NCBI GenBank assembly: GCA_014204435.1
Contig: JACHLF010000010.1
Span: 62,001-126,000 of the forward strand
DNA: 64,000 bases
Source of the DNA: Mycobacteroides chelonae
Lineage (GTDB): Bacteria; Actinomycetota; Actinomycetes; Mycobacteriales; Mycobacteriaceae
Direction: 5' to 3'
A program made the position numbers and the translations under genes. The notes beneath the pieces are model-generated. The model had not been told where the DNA came from and ran no database searches. It saw only the letters and a program-made list of their open reading frames with translations. Shown in pieces: positions 9,631 through 19,467 of the stretch (position 1 is its first letter; each line of letters opens with the position of its first letter).

Positions 9631-11127
9631 GTGAGCAATGGCGCTTACGGAGCGGTCCACACGACACGTGTCCGCGATATCCGCGTGGTGGTGATCGGCG
9701 CAGGTATGTCCGGCCTATGCATGGCCTCCACCCTCCGCCACCGGGGTATCACCAACTTCACCGTCTACGAGAAGGCCCACGAGGTCGGCGGCACCTGGCG
9801 CGACAACACCTATCCGGGTCTGCAATGCGATGTACCGTCCCGTTACTACTCGTACTCCTTCGCCCCGAACCCCCATTGGAGTAAGGGCTTTTCACCAGGG
9901 GCGGAGATCCACCAGTACTTCATCAGATTCACCGATGAGCAGAATCTGCGCCGGAACATCCGTTTCGGTACCGCGGTGACTCGCGCCGAATGGGTCGATC
10001 GACCCGGTCAATCCCACTGGGAATTAGAGCTTTCCGACGGCAGCCGGGATACCGCCGACGTCGTCGTGGGCGCCACGGGTGTGCTCCATCTGCCGCGCCT
10101 CCCCGAGATCGACGGACTGCAAGATTTTGCGGGACCGTGCTTTCACTCCGCACGCTGGGACCACTGCGTGCCGTATGCCGGGAAACGGGTCGGGCTCATC
10201 GGGACCGGATCCTCGGGAGTGCAGATCATCAGCGCCCTTGCCGAGGAGGTTCTCAGCCTCTCGGTGTTCCAGCGCTCCGCGCAGTGGGTGGCGCCGGTTC
10301 CCAACTTCACCTACTCGGCGCTATCGAAGTCCGTCTGGTCCCGCGTTCCCATCCTAAACCGATTCTCTTATCGGTTGTGGCGCTTATATTTCGAGCGCGG
10401 CGTGGGCGGTTCGGTAGTGAATCCGGGTGCACGCCGAAAGCTCATCCAGGGATTTGTGCGGGCATCGCATCGACTACTCATCCGCGATCCACAGCTACGC
10501 AAAAAGTTACATCCCGACTACGAACCGCTGTGCCGGCGATTGGTGATGTCGGTACCGTTCTTCAAAGCCGTACAGCGACCGAATGTCTCGGTGTTCACCG
10601 AGGGGATCGAGCGCATCGCGCCGCAGGGCGTCATCACCAAGGACGGAATCCTGCATGAGCTCGATATTCTGGTTTGCGCCACGGGTTTTGACGCACACTC
10701 GTACTTACGGCCGATGGAGGTGATCGGGCGCGAAGGCATCAAGCTCAGCGACGCATGGAGTGACGGGCCGCGCGCCTACCGTGCCGTGGGCCTGGCCGGA
10801 TTCCCGAACTTCTTCCTCTTGATCGGGCCGAACAGTCCGATCGGCAACAACTCACTCATCTCGATCGCCGAGACTCAAGTGAAGTTCGCGATGCACTGGA
10901 TCGACGAGATTCGTTTCGGTCGAGTGCAATCGGTGGCACCTACGGCAGAGGCCGCTGAGATATTCAACACCGAGGTACGCCAGGCGATGCCCAACACCGT
11001 CTGGTCCACGGGGTGCGACAGCTGGTATCTGGGGGCTGATGGCGTGCCCGAGTTGTGGCCCTGGCCACCTGTCGCGTACCGGCGCACCCTCACCTCACCG
11101 ATACGCGAAGATTTCACCATCACGTAG
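9631..11127 (+). CDS. FAD-dependent monooxygenase, Baeyer-Villiger type
   Basis: A 498-residue flavoprotein that should use NADPH and O2 to oxidise ketones or similar substrates. Evidence is the FAD-binding [10 protein letters not shown] near residues 19-28, a [11 protein letters not shown] loop, the BVMO fingerprint [11 protein letters not shown] (about 167-177; FxGxxxHxxxW), the NADP-binding GLIGTGSSG (about 188-196) and a late ATGFD. The GTG at 9631 is preferred because a good -10 element sits 7 bases upstream. It is inserted, on the opposite strand, between hpt and tilS, which are adjacent in M. tuberculosis, and overlaps the tilS 3' end by 8 bases. Substrate unknown. Confidence 0.85.
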   Translation: MSNGAYGAVHTTRVRDIRVVVIGAGMSGLCMASTLRHRGITNFTVYEKAHEVGGTWRDNTYPGLQCDVPSRYYSYSFAPNPHWSKGFSPGAEIHQYFIRFTDEQNLRRNIRFGTAVTRAEWVDRPGQSHWELELSDGSRDTADVVVGATGVLHLPRLPEIDGLQDFAGPCFHSARWDHCVPYAGKRVGLIGTGSSGVQIISALAEEVLSLSVFQRSAQWVAPVPNFTYSALSKSVWSRVPILNRFSYRLWRLYFERGVGGSVVNPGARRKLIQGFVRASHRLLIRDPQLRKKLHPDYEPLCRRLVMSVPFFKAVQRPNVSVFTEGIERIAPQGVITKDGILHELDILVCATGFDAHSYLRPMEVIGREGIKLSDAWSDGPRAYRAVGLAGFPNFFLLIGPNSPIGNNSLISIAETQVKFAMHWIDEIRFGRVQSVAPTAEAAEIFNTEVRQAMPNTVWSTGCDSWYLGADGVPELWPWPPVAYRRTLTSPIREDFTIT

Positions 11128-12079
11128 TGACATCGTGAACCGACAGCACCAGTGCGTCACCGGACCTTGACGCCACCAAACGCTGGTACGGCAAGTTGGC
11201 ACCGACGGCCACCCCGCCCTGTCCGCGCCACCGCACGATGAGCGCATCCACCGCGCGAATCTGGTTGTCGTTCAAATCCTTTGCGCCGCCGGCCAGTAGC
11301 CACAGTCTGATCACCCGTCGCCGCACCGCGGGCGCGACATCGCGCAGGCTTGAGATGGTCAGCGATTCCGAACCGGGAAAGAAAGCCCGCGCCTGTTTAT
11401 CGAGCGCGTCCCCGTCATCGCGCAACGAGGCCGCGGTACGTGCGAGCGCCTCGGCAACCCCACCCCCGAGGACCTGTTCCAGCAGCGGCAACACCTCGTG
11501 GCGCAGCCGCACCCTGACGAAGCGTGAATCCGCGTTGTGCGGGTCTTCCCAGGGGGTGACTCCCCATTCGGCGCATGCGGACCGTGTATCGGTGCGGCGA
11601 ACCTCCAGAAGCGGACGTCCCCACGGAGCATCCCAGGGACGCATTCCCGCGATGGAACGCCCGCCAGACCCCCGCCCGAGCCCCAGCAACACCGTTTCGG
11701 CCTGATCGTCGAGAGTATGGGCGAGCAGCACCGGCAGCCCGTCCCGGGCGTGGCCCAGCGCCGCGTACCGGGCATCCCGGGCCGCCGCTTCCAGGCCCCC
11801 AGGCCCCTCAACCGTCACCGAAAGAATCGATGCGTCATGGCATCCCAGGACCAACGCCTGTTCTCGAGCCCTCGTGGCGACCTCCACCGAGTCTGGCTGC
11901 AGCCCATGGTCGACGACGAGCGCACGCACCGCCCAGCCCTGCGCGACGGCTGCCGCCGTGAGTGCCAACGAATCCGCACCACCCGAGAGCGCCACAACCA
12001 CCTGCGTGGCACCCGGAAGATACTGCGCACTAAATGCTTTGACGGCGCCGCGCAGTGCTAGAGAACTCGGTCGATCCAC
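11120..12079 (-). CDS. tilS: tRNA(Ile)-lysidine synthetase
   Basis: TilS attaches lysine to C34 of the CAU-anticodon tRNA-Ile, changing its decoding from AUG to AUA; it is essential. The PP-loop ATP pyrophosphatase motif SGGADS is at residues 32-37, followed by VVDHGLQPDS and a LLAHTLDDQAETVLLGLGRG segment. The C-terminal substrate domain is short, as in mycobacteria. The GTG at 12079 gives an MDR N-terminus like the M. tuberculosis protein and overlaps the upstream zincin gene by 22 bases. Confidence 0.93.
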   Translation of the reverse strand: MDRPSSLALRGAVKAFSAQYLPGATQVVVALSGGADSLALTAAAVAQGWAVRALVVDHGLQPDSVEVATRAREQALVLGCHDASILSVTVEGPGGLEAAARDARYAALGHARDGLPVLLAHTLDDQAETVLLGLGRGSGGRSIAGMRPWDAPWGRPLLEVRRTDTRSACAEWGVTPWEDPHNADSRFVRVRLRHEVLPLLEQVLGGGVAEALARTAASLRDDGDALDKQARAFFPGSESLTISSLRDVAPAVRRRVIRLWLLAGGAKDLNDNQIRAVDALIVRWRGQGGVAVGANLPYQRLVASRSGDALVLSVHDVTT

Positions 12080-13104
12080 CGGTCCGGGCTCTCGATCTCG
12101 ACAGGCGTGGGCAAGGTCTCCGCATCGCGCCAGATGGTGTTGAACCGCGCCATCCCCACCTTTCCCACCACGTGGTCCACAAATCTCTTCCCGCGGGTGT
12201 ACTGCCGCATCTTGGCATCCATGCCGATGAGCGCACGGATGATCCGCTGCAACGGCGGCTGTTTGCGCGAGCGCCGCGCCTCGAACCTGGATCTGATGGA
12301 CGACACCGACGGGACAACGGCCGGGCCCACCGCGTCCATGACGTGGTCGGCATGCCCTTCCAGAAGCGTGCCCAGCACCAACAGACGGTCCAGGGCGTCC
12401 CTGCCGCTCTCGGACTGCACGGCGCGCAGCAGATCCACGATTCCGTTCTCACCCTGCCCCTTCGGCGAGCGGACGAACTCGGCCAGCCTGCCGAGCATGC
12501 CGGCCACATCCTCTTCTTGCTCGTGCGCGAGGGTCGCCAAGGTGCCCGACATGTAACCGGCCAGCCACGGGTTGGCAGAGAACTGCACGCGGTGCGTGAC
12601 CTCGTGCAGACACACCCACATACGGAAATCGGTGGGGACCACGCGAAGTTGCCGTTCCACCGCAATGACGTTCGGGTACACCAGCAGTAGTGCACCGGCG
12701 CCGTCCTCGGTGAACGGGTCATACTGCCCGAGGATGCCGGAGGAAACGAATGCCAGCACCGCACCCGTTTGCGCTCCGGTGACGCGACCCGACAGGAACC
12801 CGGAGGCCCCGTCGCCACCACCGGCCATCAGGCGCATGGATTTCGCGGCCGCCGCAATCCAGCTGGGGCGGTCGATGATCAGCGCCTCGGGAACCATCAG
12901 TCCGTCCGCGAGACCGGTCAGCTCGCGCACCGGTGTCTCTGCGCGCCGCGATGCGTCTGAGAGCTCGGCGATGGCCTGCTGACGCGTGTATTCGGTCGTG
13001 GGTGGCGCGGGCCGCGCCAACTTGGCGCCTACGGTCGCGGCGAACTCCCAGTTGACCATTCGGCCAACCGTCAATTCGGGACGCTCGTCGCCCGACCCGG
13101 CCAT
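12058..13104 (-). CDS. Zincin-like metalloprotease, DUF2342 / F420-associated family (Rv3626c-like)
   Basis: A 348-residue protein with an HEVTH zinc motif at 167-171 (WVCLHEVTHRVQF), placing it in the gluzincin-like DUF2342 family sometimes named for association with coenzyme F420 genes. The true substrate is unknown. An Ala-rich N-terminal domain (GRMVNWEFAATVG) and a C-terminal helical part carrying DHVMDAVGP are typical. Its ATG shares one base with the dacB stop (TGATG), and it overlaps tilS, so dacB, this gene and tilS form one coupled unit as in M. tuberculosis. Confidence 0.85.
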   Translation of the reverse strand: MAGSGDERPELTVGRMVNWEFAATVGAKLARPAPPTTEYTRQQAIAELSDASRRAETPVRELTGLADGLMVPEALIIDRPSWIAAAAKSMRLMAGGGDGASGFLSGRVTGAQTGAVLAFVSSGILGQYDPFTEDGAGALLLVYPNVIAVERQLRVVPTDFRMWVCLHEVTHRVQFSANPWLAGYMSGTLATLAHEQEEDVAGMLGRLAEFVRSPKGQGENGIVDLLRAVQSESGRDALDRLLVLGTLLEGHADHVMDAVGPAVVPSVSSIRSRFEARRSRKQPPLQRIIRALIGMDAKMRQYTRGKRFVDHVVGKVGMARFNTIWRDAETLPTPVEIESPDRWIDRVL

Positions 13105-14501
13105 CAGCTACATCCGCAAGACCGCAGCACAGCAGCCGTGTTGTCCACCGCATTGCGTGCCGTCGGGGCAGTGGCCTGGTTTTGCATCAGCGCGAAGGTC
13201 AGTATCCGCCCGCCGGCGTCGGTGACCACACCGGCCAGTGTGTTCACGCCGGTGAGCGATCCCGTCTTGGCACGCAACCAACCCGCCGCGGCCTGATTTT
13301 GCAGGACAAAGCGTTCCGACAACGTGCCACTGCCGCCGGCGATGGGCAACACATCCAGCAGCGGCCGCAACTTCGGCTGATCGGGCCCGGCGGCGGCGCC
13401 GATGACCTCGTCGAGAGTGCGTGCGGTCACCCTGTCGTCCACCGACAGCCCGCTGGAGTCACGCAACGTGAGGCTCGTGAGATCGATTCCAGCGCTGCGT
13501 AATTGGCTTGTAACCGCATCGACAGTTCCGGAGAAGGTCTGCGGACGGCCCGACGCCAATGCCACCTCGCGACCGATGGTTTCCGCCATCACATTGTCGG
13601 AGGCGTTCATCATCTCCCGCAGCCTCTCCATCAACGGTGCCGATTGAACGGAGGCAATCGATTTCGCCGACGGCGGCGCAGCATCCAGTCGCACCATGTC
13701 GAGGTCGACGCCGAGCGCCTTGGCAAGCGCCCGGCCGGCATCCAACGCCGGGGTGGTGGAACGACGAGAATCGTAATCGGTCGGCTGAGTGCGCCCGGCA
13801 TCGAGCATCACCGCCTCGATGGGAGCGACATCTCCGCCGTCGATATCGGCGGGGTCCCAACCCGGAGCCATCGAAGGTCCACCGAACCTACTGATGTCCA
13901 CCGTGATCGACGTGACGATGACCCCCGACGTGCGCACCTGGTCGGCCAGGTCGCTGATCCGGGCGGCGTCGCGGTACCAGGTATCGGTGTCCGCCGGTGC
14001 GGCACTGAGGATCGGGTCTCCGCCACCCACCAACGTCACCAATCCCCGTTGCCCCGCGGTATCGGCCACCACCGACGTGGTGAGCTTCGCATCGCGGTCG
14101 AGGATCAGCAGCGCCGCCGCGGCAGTCAGCACCTTGTTGGTCGATGCGGGCACCATCGGCACGTTGGAGCCCTGCTGCCACAGCTCGCGGCCGGTCAGCG
14201 CATCGGTGACTCGGCCGGTGAACATGCCCAGGGCCGGATCGGTCAGCGCCTTGTCCAGCGCCTGTGACACACCGACGGCCGTGGGTACCGGCGCGGAATC
14301 GGAAACCGGCACAATGCCCGGCGTGGGCGTGACGAGCGCCGGTTGTGGATCGGTGTCCTGCGACTGGCGAGAGCTGGATGCGCCCGTGGTCAGCGAAGCC
14401 AGCAGCACCAACGCGGCGATCGCCAGCACGACGGCGATGGCGAGCAGGGTGTGGGTAGAGCGCCGCCAGCGACGCGGATCTAGTGCCCTGGCGGTGACCA
14501 T
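13104..14501 (-). CDS. dacB: D-alanyl-D-alanine carboxypeptidase, PBP4/DacB family (Rv3627c-like)
   Basis: Peptidase S13 family enzyme acting on peptidoglycan stem peptides outside the membrane. The ATG at 14501 gives 465 residues with an N-terminal signal anchor (about 18-38) and a Ser/Thr/Pro linker. The active site triad is visible: the STNK Ser-x-x-Lys box at 120-123, SDN at about 299-301 and KTG at about 411. The open frame upstream of 14501 lies antisense to ppa and is rejected. It is the first gene of the dacB-zincin-tilS unit, divergent from ppa. Confidence 0.92.
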   Translation of the reverse strand: MVTARALDPRRWRRSTHTLLAIAVVLAIAALVLLASLTTGASSSRQSQDTDPQPALVTPTPGIVPVSDSAPVPTAVGVSQALDKALTDPALGMFTGRVTDALTGRELWQQGSNVPMVPASTNKVLTAAAALLILDRDAKLTTSVVADTAGQRGLVTLVGGGDPILSAAPADTDTWYRDAARISDLADQVRTSGVIVTSITVDISRFGGPSMAPGWDPADIDGGDVAPIEAVMLDAGRTQPTDYDSRRSTTPALDAGRALAKALGVDLDMVRLDAAPPSAKSIASVQSAPLMERLREMMNASDNVMAETIGREVALASGRPQTFSGTVDAVTSQLRSAGIDLTSLTLRDSSGLSVDDRVTARTLDEVIGAAAGPDQPKLRPLLDVLPIAGGSGTLSERFVLQNQAAAGWLRAKTGSLTGVNTLAGVVTDAGGRILTFALMQNQATAPTARNAVDNTAAVLRSCGCS

Positions 14502-14606
14502 GCTCTGCAGGGTATCGCTATCCTGGTGCGCGCTGGATGAGCGCTTACACCGCAGACCATCCGACAGACCGACAAGGCCAGTACCACCGACATTCAAGGA
14601 GCGGGT

Positions 14607-15095
14607 GTGGAGTTCGACGTCACCATCGAGATCCCCAAGGGCCAGCGCAACAAGTACGAGGTCGATCACGAGACCGGCCGCGTGCGCCTGGACCGCTACC
14701 TCTACACACCGATGGCCTACCCCACCGACTACGGATTCATCGAGAACACCCTGGGTGAAGACGGCGATCCGCTGGACGCGCTGGTGCTGTTGCCGGAATC
14801 GGTTTTCCCCGGCGTGATCGTCGAGGCGCGGCCCGTCGGCATGTTCAAGATGGTCGACGACGGTGGCGGCGACGACAAGGTGCTGTGCGTACCTGCGGGC
14901 GACCCGCGCTGGGACCACATCCAGGACATCGGGGATGTCTCGAGCTTCGAGCTGGACTCCATCAAGCACTTCTTCGTGCACTACAAGGACCTTGAGCCCG
15001 GCAAGTTCGTCGAGGCTGCCGATTGGGTGGGCCGCGCCGAGGCCGAGGCCGAGGTGCTCGCGTCGTTCGAGCGCCTCAAGACCCAGGGCCACTAG
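14607..15095 (+). CDS. ppa: Inorganic pyrophosphatase
   Basis: Soluble family I pyrophosphatase hydrolysing PPi to drive biosynthetic reactions. The 162-residue length is standard. The [14 protein letters not shown] start, the [11 protein letters not shown] loop, [10 protein letters not shown] (metal-binding aspartates) and the [13 protein letters not shown] segment are all present. The GTG start at 14607 follows an AAGGAGCGG ribosome site. Equivalent to Rv3628. Its 3' end overlaps the convergent MmpS-like gene by 4 bases. Confidence 0.96.
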   Translation: MEFDVTIEIPKGQRNKYEVDHETGRVRLDRYLYTPMAYPTDYGFIENTLGEDGDPLDALVLLPESVFPGVIVEARPVGMFKMVDDGGGDDKVLCVPAGDPRWDHIQDIGDVSSFELDSIKHFFVHYKDLEPGKFVEAADWVGRAEAEAEVLASFERLKTQGH

Positions 15096-15778
15096 CCCGG
15101 CATAGGCGCCTGACACACGACGGCGAACACGTCGGTGCTGCTTTGGGCGACAGTCACTCCGTCGACGCTGATGGAGCAGCTGATGGTGCCCTCGCCGACC
15201 ATGGTGACATTCATGGTCAGCGGAACGTCCCGACGTGTGACCGTCACCGAGACCGCCCACGGCTGCGAAATATTCGACACCCGTACGTAGTCGTTGTCCG
15301 TCATATAGGCGACATTGACCCCGCCGCCCTGACCACCCACGCTGTAGGTAACGCTCTTGCCGCCGTTCCCGGAACCCCCGGGACCCTGACCCGTCGTAGG
15401 TACCGGCTTCGGCGCCTCGGTGGTGGTCGGCACGGGTGGCGCCTCGGTGGTCGTCGGCGTGGTATCCACGCCCGTGCTGGGGTTCGGCGGGGGTGGAGAC
15501 GGCGGTGGCGGCTCGGTCGTCGTGATCGAAGGCGGTGGGACATCATAGGGGCCGGTCCACGTCGTGGACGGGGTGACGGTGACCGTTGAGGGGGCCGCTA
15601 CCTCGGTTCGGCGGGTGATGACCCAGATCGAGGTCAGGGCGATCGCCAGCACTGCGAGCACACTCAAGCCGGCGACTATCCAGGGCCATTTCGGCGGCTT
15701 CGGATCCTCGGGATAGGGAACCGCCTCGCCCGGCGGCCATGGCTCCTGCGGGTACTCCTGCCAGGCCGGATCCATCAC
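15092..15778 (-). CDS. MmpS-like membrane protein with a long Pro/Thr linker
   Basis: A 228-residue protein: a Pro-rich cytoplasmic N-terminus, one TM helix (about 32-55), a 90-residue Pro/Thr/Ser linker ([13 protein letters not shown] type), and a C-terminal domain. That domain has the MmpS pattern: a VTYSVGG start, a [16 protein letters not shown] core and a final [16 protein letters not shown] with a second Cys near the end. MmpS proteins are periplasmic partners of MmpL transporters. No mmpL is adjacent, and the long linker is unusual for MmpS, so this may instead be a diverged stand-alone member. Two adjacent ATGs (15778, 15775) are possible starts. Confidence 0.65.
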   Translation of the reverse strand: MMDPAWQEYPQEPWPPGEAVPYPEDPKPPKWPWIVAGLSVLAVLAIALTSIWVITRRTEVAAPSTVTVTPSTTWTGPYDVPPPSITTTEPPPPSPPPPNPSTGVDTTPTTTEAPPVPTTTEAPKPVPTTGQGPGGSGNGGKSVTYSVGGQGGGVNVAYMTDNDYVRVSNISQPWAVSVTVTRRDVPLTMNVTMVGEGTISCSISVDGVTVAQSSTDVFAVVCQAPMPG

Positions 15779-15891
15779 TGCCCCCCACTCCTTCCCCGTG
15801 TTACTGGGCGCAATGTTACGTCGCGTTAAGCTCCTGCAAAATCAACGGTCCCCCTCTAGCGAACCGCGCCCACCCGTCGAATCATGGTCTT

Positions 15892-16413
15892 ATGTTGATG
15901 CATCAGGGCATCGGCCGCGATACGTTCAACGAGATGCCCGACACCAAAGCGGTCCACGCGCTATACGAGTGCGGTGGCAGCGTGACCTGGGCCCGCAAGA
16001 TCGCCGCGGCGCGGCCGTTCGCCGACCACGATGCCCTGTTTCGATGCGCCGACAACGAACTATTCGCCCTGTCCGAGGAGTCGCTGGACGAGGTGCTGAT
16101 CGCCTATCTTCCACTGGGCAAACGGCCGGGAAGTGCCCGTTCTACCGCCGAACAATGCGCGATCCGCGACGAGACACCTGGGATGATGGCCGCATTGCGG
16201 GCCGCCGCCCATCGATACGAGCACCACTTCGGTCATCGCTTCGTCATGCACATGTGCGGCCAGGATGGCGCCTCCGTGCTGCGGGCGATCGCCGACCGGA
16301 TGCACCATGACGTGGACACCGAACGCAAGGTGACCCGCAACGAACTCGCAAAGATCAACCGCACCCGACTTGAGCGGATGCTGGGGCCCGAGGGCGGCTA
16401 CGACAACTGGTGA
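15892..16413 (+). CDS. OHCU decarboxylase (UraD)-like protein with altered catalytic motif
   Basis: 173 residues resembling 2-oxo-4-hydroxy-4-carboxy-5-ureidoimidazoline decarboxylase of the uric acid pathway. An early FNEMPDTKAVHALYECGGS helix pair and RKIAAARPFADHDAL match the family, as do the late YEHHFGHRF segment and NRTRLERML. The family's HPRIG box, whose His is catalytic, is replaced at about residues 71-77 by AYLPLGK. No uricase or hydroxyisourate hydrolase lies nearby. It may be an inactive or repurposed homologue. Start codons at 15892 and 15898 are both possible. Confidence 0.65.
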   Translation: MLMHQGIGRDTFNEMPDTKAVHALYECGGSVTWARKIAAARPFADHDALFRCADNELFALSEESLDEVLIAYLPLGKRPGSARSTAEQCAIRDETPGMMAALRAAAHRYEHHFGHRFVMHMCGQDGASVLRAIADRMHHDVDTERKVTRNELAKINRTRLERMLGPEGGYDNW

Positions 16414-16420
16414 TCGCTGG

Positions 16421-16789
16421 TCAGGCAGCCAGCGGGATACGTTGCGGCGGTATCGCGAATACACGGCGCACCGCACAATCGATATCCGTGGTGGGCGATG
16501 CCGGAAGGAGAGTCACCCCGTCGGCCACACCGGCCAGGTAGATATCGGCGATCAGACCTGCCAGCCCCTCGGGAGCCCCCGCATACGAGACCGCGGCCGG
16601 AACCCTCAGGCTCGCGAAGTGCTTGCGGGCCGACCGCGAATCGGCCTCGATGTGCACATACACATCCAGGATGACTGCGGGTGCCTCCTTACGCGAGGTG
16701 CGCAGCGAATGCCGGGCCCGCTGGGCCTGCTTCAGGTCAGGGGCGCTCACCAGCGCCGTGACACCCGCCACAAACGCCACCGTACCCAC
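16421..16789 (-). pseudogene. C-terminal fragment, probably of a luciferase-like flavin monooxygenase
   Basis: A 122-codon frame from a GTG at 16789. The sequence (VSAPDLKQAQRARHSLR, then VYVHIEADSRSARKHFASL, GLAGLIADIYLAGVADGVTL) resembles the last 120 residues of LLM-class F420- or FMN-dependent oxidoreductases, where a DVDVFL-type strand and a final helix close the barrel. The frame stays open upstream into the SDR gene without a better start, and the N-terminal barrel is missing. It is either a small hypothetical protein or a truncated remnant; I favour the latter at modest confidence. Confidence 0.45.
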
Positions 16790-16841
16790 GCGTACCGGCC
16801 AGGGCCATTGTTCAATTCCTGGTGAGCGGATCAGTCCCCGG

Positions 16842-17801
16842 TCACACCGGCGACTGCTCGGCTGCCGATGGCGTCGGGGTGCGCTCCGTCAGATTGTCGA
16901 TGACACGCTGCACCCTGGGCATGAGCGTGTCGATATCCAGTCCCAGCCAGTACGGGATCGGATACATGAAATGTCGGTTGAGACCGGGCAGGAGCCGACT
17001 CAAGAAGTAGCCGAGCCACGCCTCGGGGCGCACCGGCGCCACCGCGAAGTTGAACCGCGCCGCGCGCACCGTCGCCCGCGCCACTTGTGGAGGGCCGATC
17101 AACTGGTCCAGAACACGCATCGGAGCCGACGATTGGAAGGCCCTCATCAGGTTGTTCGCGCGCTCGCGCACGTCGTCGCGAACCTCCAAACCCGCGACGG
17201 TGGCGTTCACCCCGATGTTGGTGTTGATGAAACCCGGGCACACCGCAGAAACACCTATTCCCTTGGGACCTAGCTCCATCCGCATGCATTCGCTCAGCAT
17301 CTTCACTGCCGCCTTGGACGCGGAATATGCAGGAAAGACCGGCGTCGGGGTGATGGCTCCGGCCGAGGCGATGTTGACGATCTGGCCACCGCGGCCACGC
17401 TCTGCCATCTGCTTGCCGAAGACACGGCCACCGTAGGCGACCCCGAAGACGTTGACCCGGAACTGTTTTTCCCAGTGTTCCTGCGCCAAGTCGAAGAAGC
17501 GACCGCCGACCATGATGCCCGCGTTGTTCACCAGCACGTCGGGAACGCCGTACTCCGCCCGAACCTGTTCGGCGAATCGCTCCCACGCCGCCGGATCGGT
17601 GACATCGAGCTGGAAGGCAACGGCCCGATGCCCCTTCCGGTGAATGATCTCCGCGGTCTCCTGTGCGGTCGTCAGATCCAGATCGGAAGCCACCACCTCC
17701 GCACCGCCCTGGGCGAATTGGATGGCGATGGCGCGCCCGATACCGCTGCCCGCACCGGTCACCACAACAAGTTCTGGTTTGCGTGCCGGAAGCAACCTCA
17801 T
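16842..17801 (-). CDS. Short-chain dehydrogenase/reductase
   Basis: 319-residue classical SDR using NAD(P). Visible are the cofactor motif TGAGSGIG (15-22), the NNAG motif (92-95), a catalytic Ser in NIASAG, YSASK (Tyr159, Lys163) and a PG motif in CPGFINTNIG. The C-terminal 70 residues end in a hydrophobic, proline-rich stretch. The ATG overlaps the stop of the upstream monooxygenase (ATGA), so the two form an operon; such pairs commonly oxidise and process lipids or ketones. Substrate not known. Confidence 0.88.
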   Translation of the reverse strand: MRLLPARKPELVVVTGAGSGIGRAIAIQFAQGGAEVVASDLDLTTAQETAEIIHRKGHRAVAFQLDVTDPAAWERFAEQVRAEYGVPDVLVNNAGIMVGGRFFDLAQEHWEKQFRVNVFGVAYGGRVFGKQMAERGRGGQIVNIASAGAITPTPVFPAYSASKAAVKMLSECMRMELGPKGIGVSAVCPGFINTNIGVNATVAGLEVRDDVRERANNLMRAFQSSAPMRVLDQLIGPPQVARATVRAARFNFAVAPVRPEAWLGYFLSRLLPGLNRHFMYPIPYWLGLDIDTLMPRVQRVIDNLTERTPTPSAAEQSPV

Positions 17802-19386
17802 CCCGCGACCTCCTTGTTGCGCTTACGCCTGGACGCGGCCTTCACGACGGGCGCGATCGTCTCGGTGCCGTAGCGGTAGTTGTCCAACCGGAAATACTTG
17901 TTGTGGAAGTACATCTCGCCGAAACCACCTGGGCGGAAGGGCGAATCGCCGTGATTGTCGATGTAGTACGTGTTGGCCGTCGAGCACGCCGGTGAGAGCC
18001 AGAGGTGGTTCTTGTTGCGCTCATGCATTTTATGGAAGTACGCCTCATGTATCTGCGGCTTGACCTCGGCGGTGGTGGCCCCACGCTTCTTGGTTTCCGC
18101 GATGACGCGGGCGGCGTGCGCGGTGGTCGACTCGATCAGCATGTGATACGGCCCGAAAACATATCCATAGGGCCCGAGGACCAGAAAGAAGTTGGGATAA
18201 TCGGGGATCGAGACCCCTTGATATGCCTGGTAACGATTGTCCTGGAAGAACTGCTTCAGGTCCTTGCCGCGCCGGCCCGCGGTCGGGAAGGCGGGCATGT
18301 GATCCCAGATCGCGAATCCGGTGGCGCAGACCAGCACATCCACCTCGTGCTCGACCCCGTCCGCGGTCAACAACCCTTTCTCGGTGATGCGCTGGATCGG
18401 TTCGGTCACCAGATCGACATTGGGACGATTGAACGTCTTGAGATAGGTGTTGGAGACGACGGGCGTTTACAACCAAATCCGTAGTAGGGCAGCAGCTTCT
18501 CCCGGGTCACCGGATCATCGACCTGAGTTCGCATCCAGGCCCGAATTCTACTGGCCATGGCCATCGATGCGGATTCGACGTATTTGGAGTCGAGCTTGAA
18601 GACAACATCCGGAATGTATGCGGTACTGAGGTTGATGGCGTGCCGAATACCCTTGGCCACACCAGGAATCCCGAACAGTGTCCGCCAGAACCCGTTGTAC
18701 TTCCAGTCAGGCTTGGGGCCCACGTAGATGGGCGTGCGCTGAAAGACGCTGAGATGGACGGCTTCCGGAGCGATCTCCGGAACCAGCTGCAGCGAGGTGG
18801 CGCCGGTTCCGATGACGGCCACCCGCTTTCCGGCGAGCTGAAAATCCTTGTCCCACAATGCGGTACGCATCAGCACACCCTGATAGGAATCGATACCGTC
18901 TATCTCGGGAAGCTTGGGCTGCTCAAGGCATCCGGTCGCGGCAATCACATGCCGTCCCGTGATGACGCTGTCGTCGTCCAGAGTCAGCACCCATATGTTG
19001 TGCGCCTCATCAAATTCCTGACGGACCACCCGCGTGTTGAACCGGATTCTACTGCGCAGTTGATGCTTGTCGACGAGTTCATTGGCGTATTGCTCGAGCT
19101 CATCGCCGGGCGTGAAGAACTTCGACCAGGTGGTCTTCTGATCGTAGGAGAAGCTGTAGATGAAGGTGGGGATGTCGACGGCCACGCCCGGGTACTTGTT
19201 GGCGTGCCAGGTGCCGCCGGCAGCTCCCCACTTCTCGAGGATCACGAAATCGTGGACTCCCCTTTTGATGAGCTCCACTCCGGCTCCGATACCGCCGAAG
19301 CCGGCGCCGATGATCACGACCTCATGGTCGGGAACACCCCACTCCAGCCCGTTGACCTCATTACCCCGCACACGCGCACTAGTCAT
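17798..19386 (-). pseudogene. FAD-dependent monooxygenase interrupted by a frameshift
   Basis: Two frames together make one flavin monooxygenase. The upstream part (from the ATG at 19386) has the FAD motif VVIIGAGFGGIG, GGTWHANKYPG, NADP motif VAVIGTGATS and runs to CKRP, then turns into unrelated residues. The downstream frame resumes exactly where homology needs it (VVSNTYLKTFNRPN, later ATGFAIWDH) and ends at 17798. A single base is missing at about 18455-18465, in a GACGACGGGCG context. Either the gene is recently inactivated or the base was lost in sequencing. It is coupled to the SDR downstream. Confidence 0.8.
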
Positions 19387-19467
19387 TCGACGTCCTTGTC
19401 GGTCCAACCCGTTATGGGTCAGACCGAAAGTATCACGTATTTAGAGTTACGGATACTGTGCCGGGGG

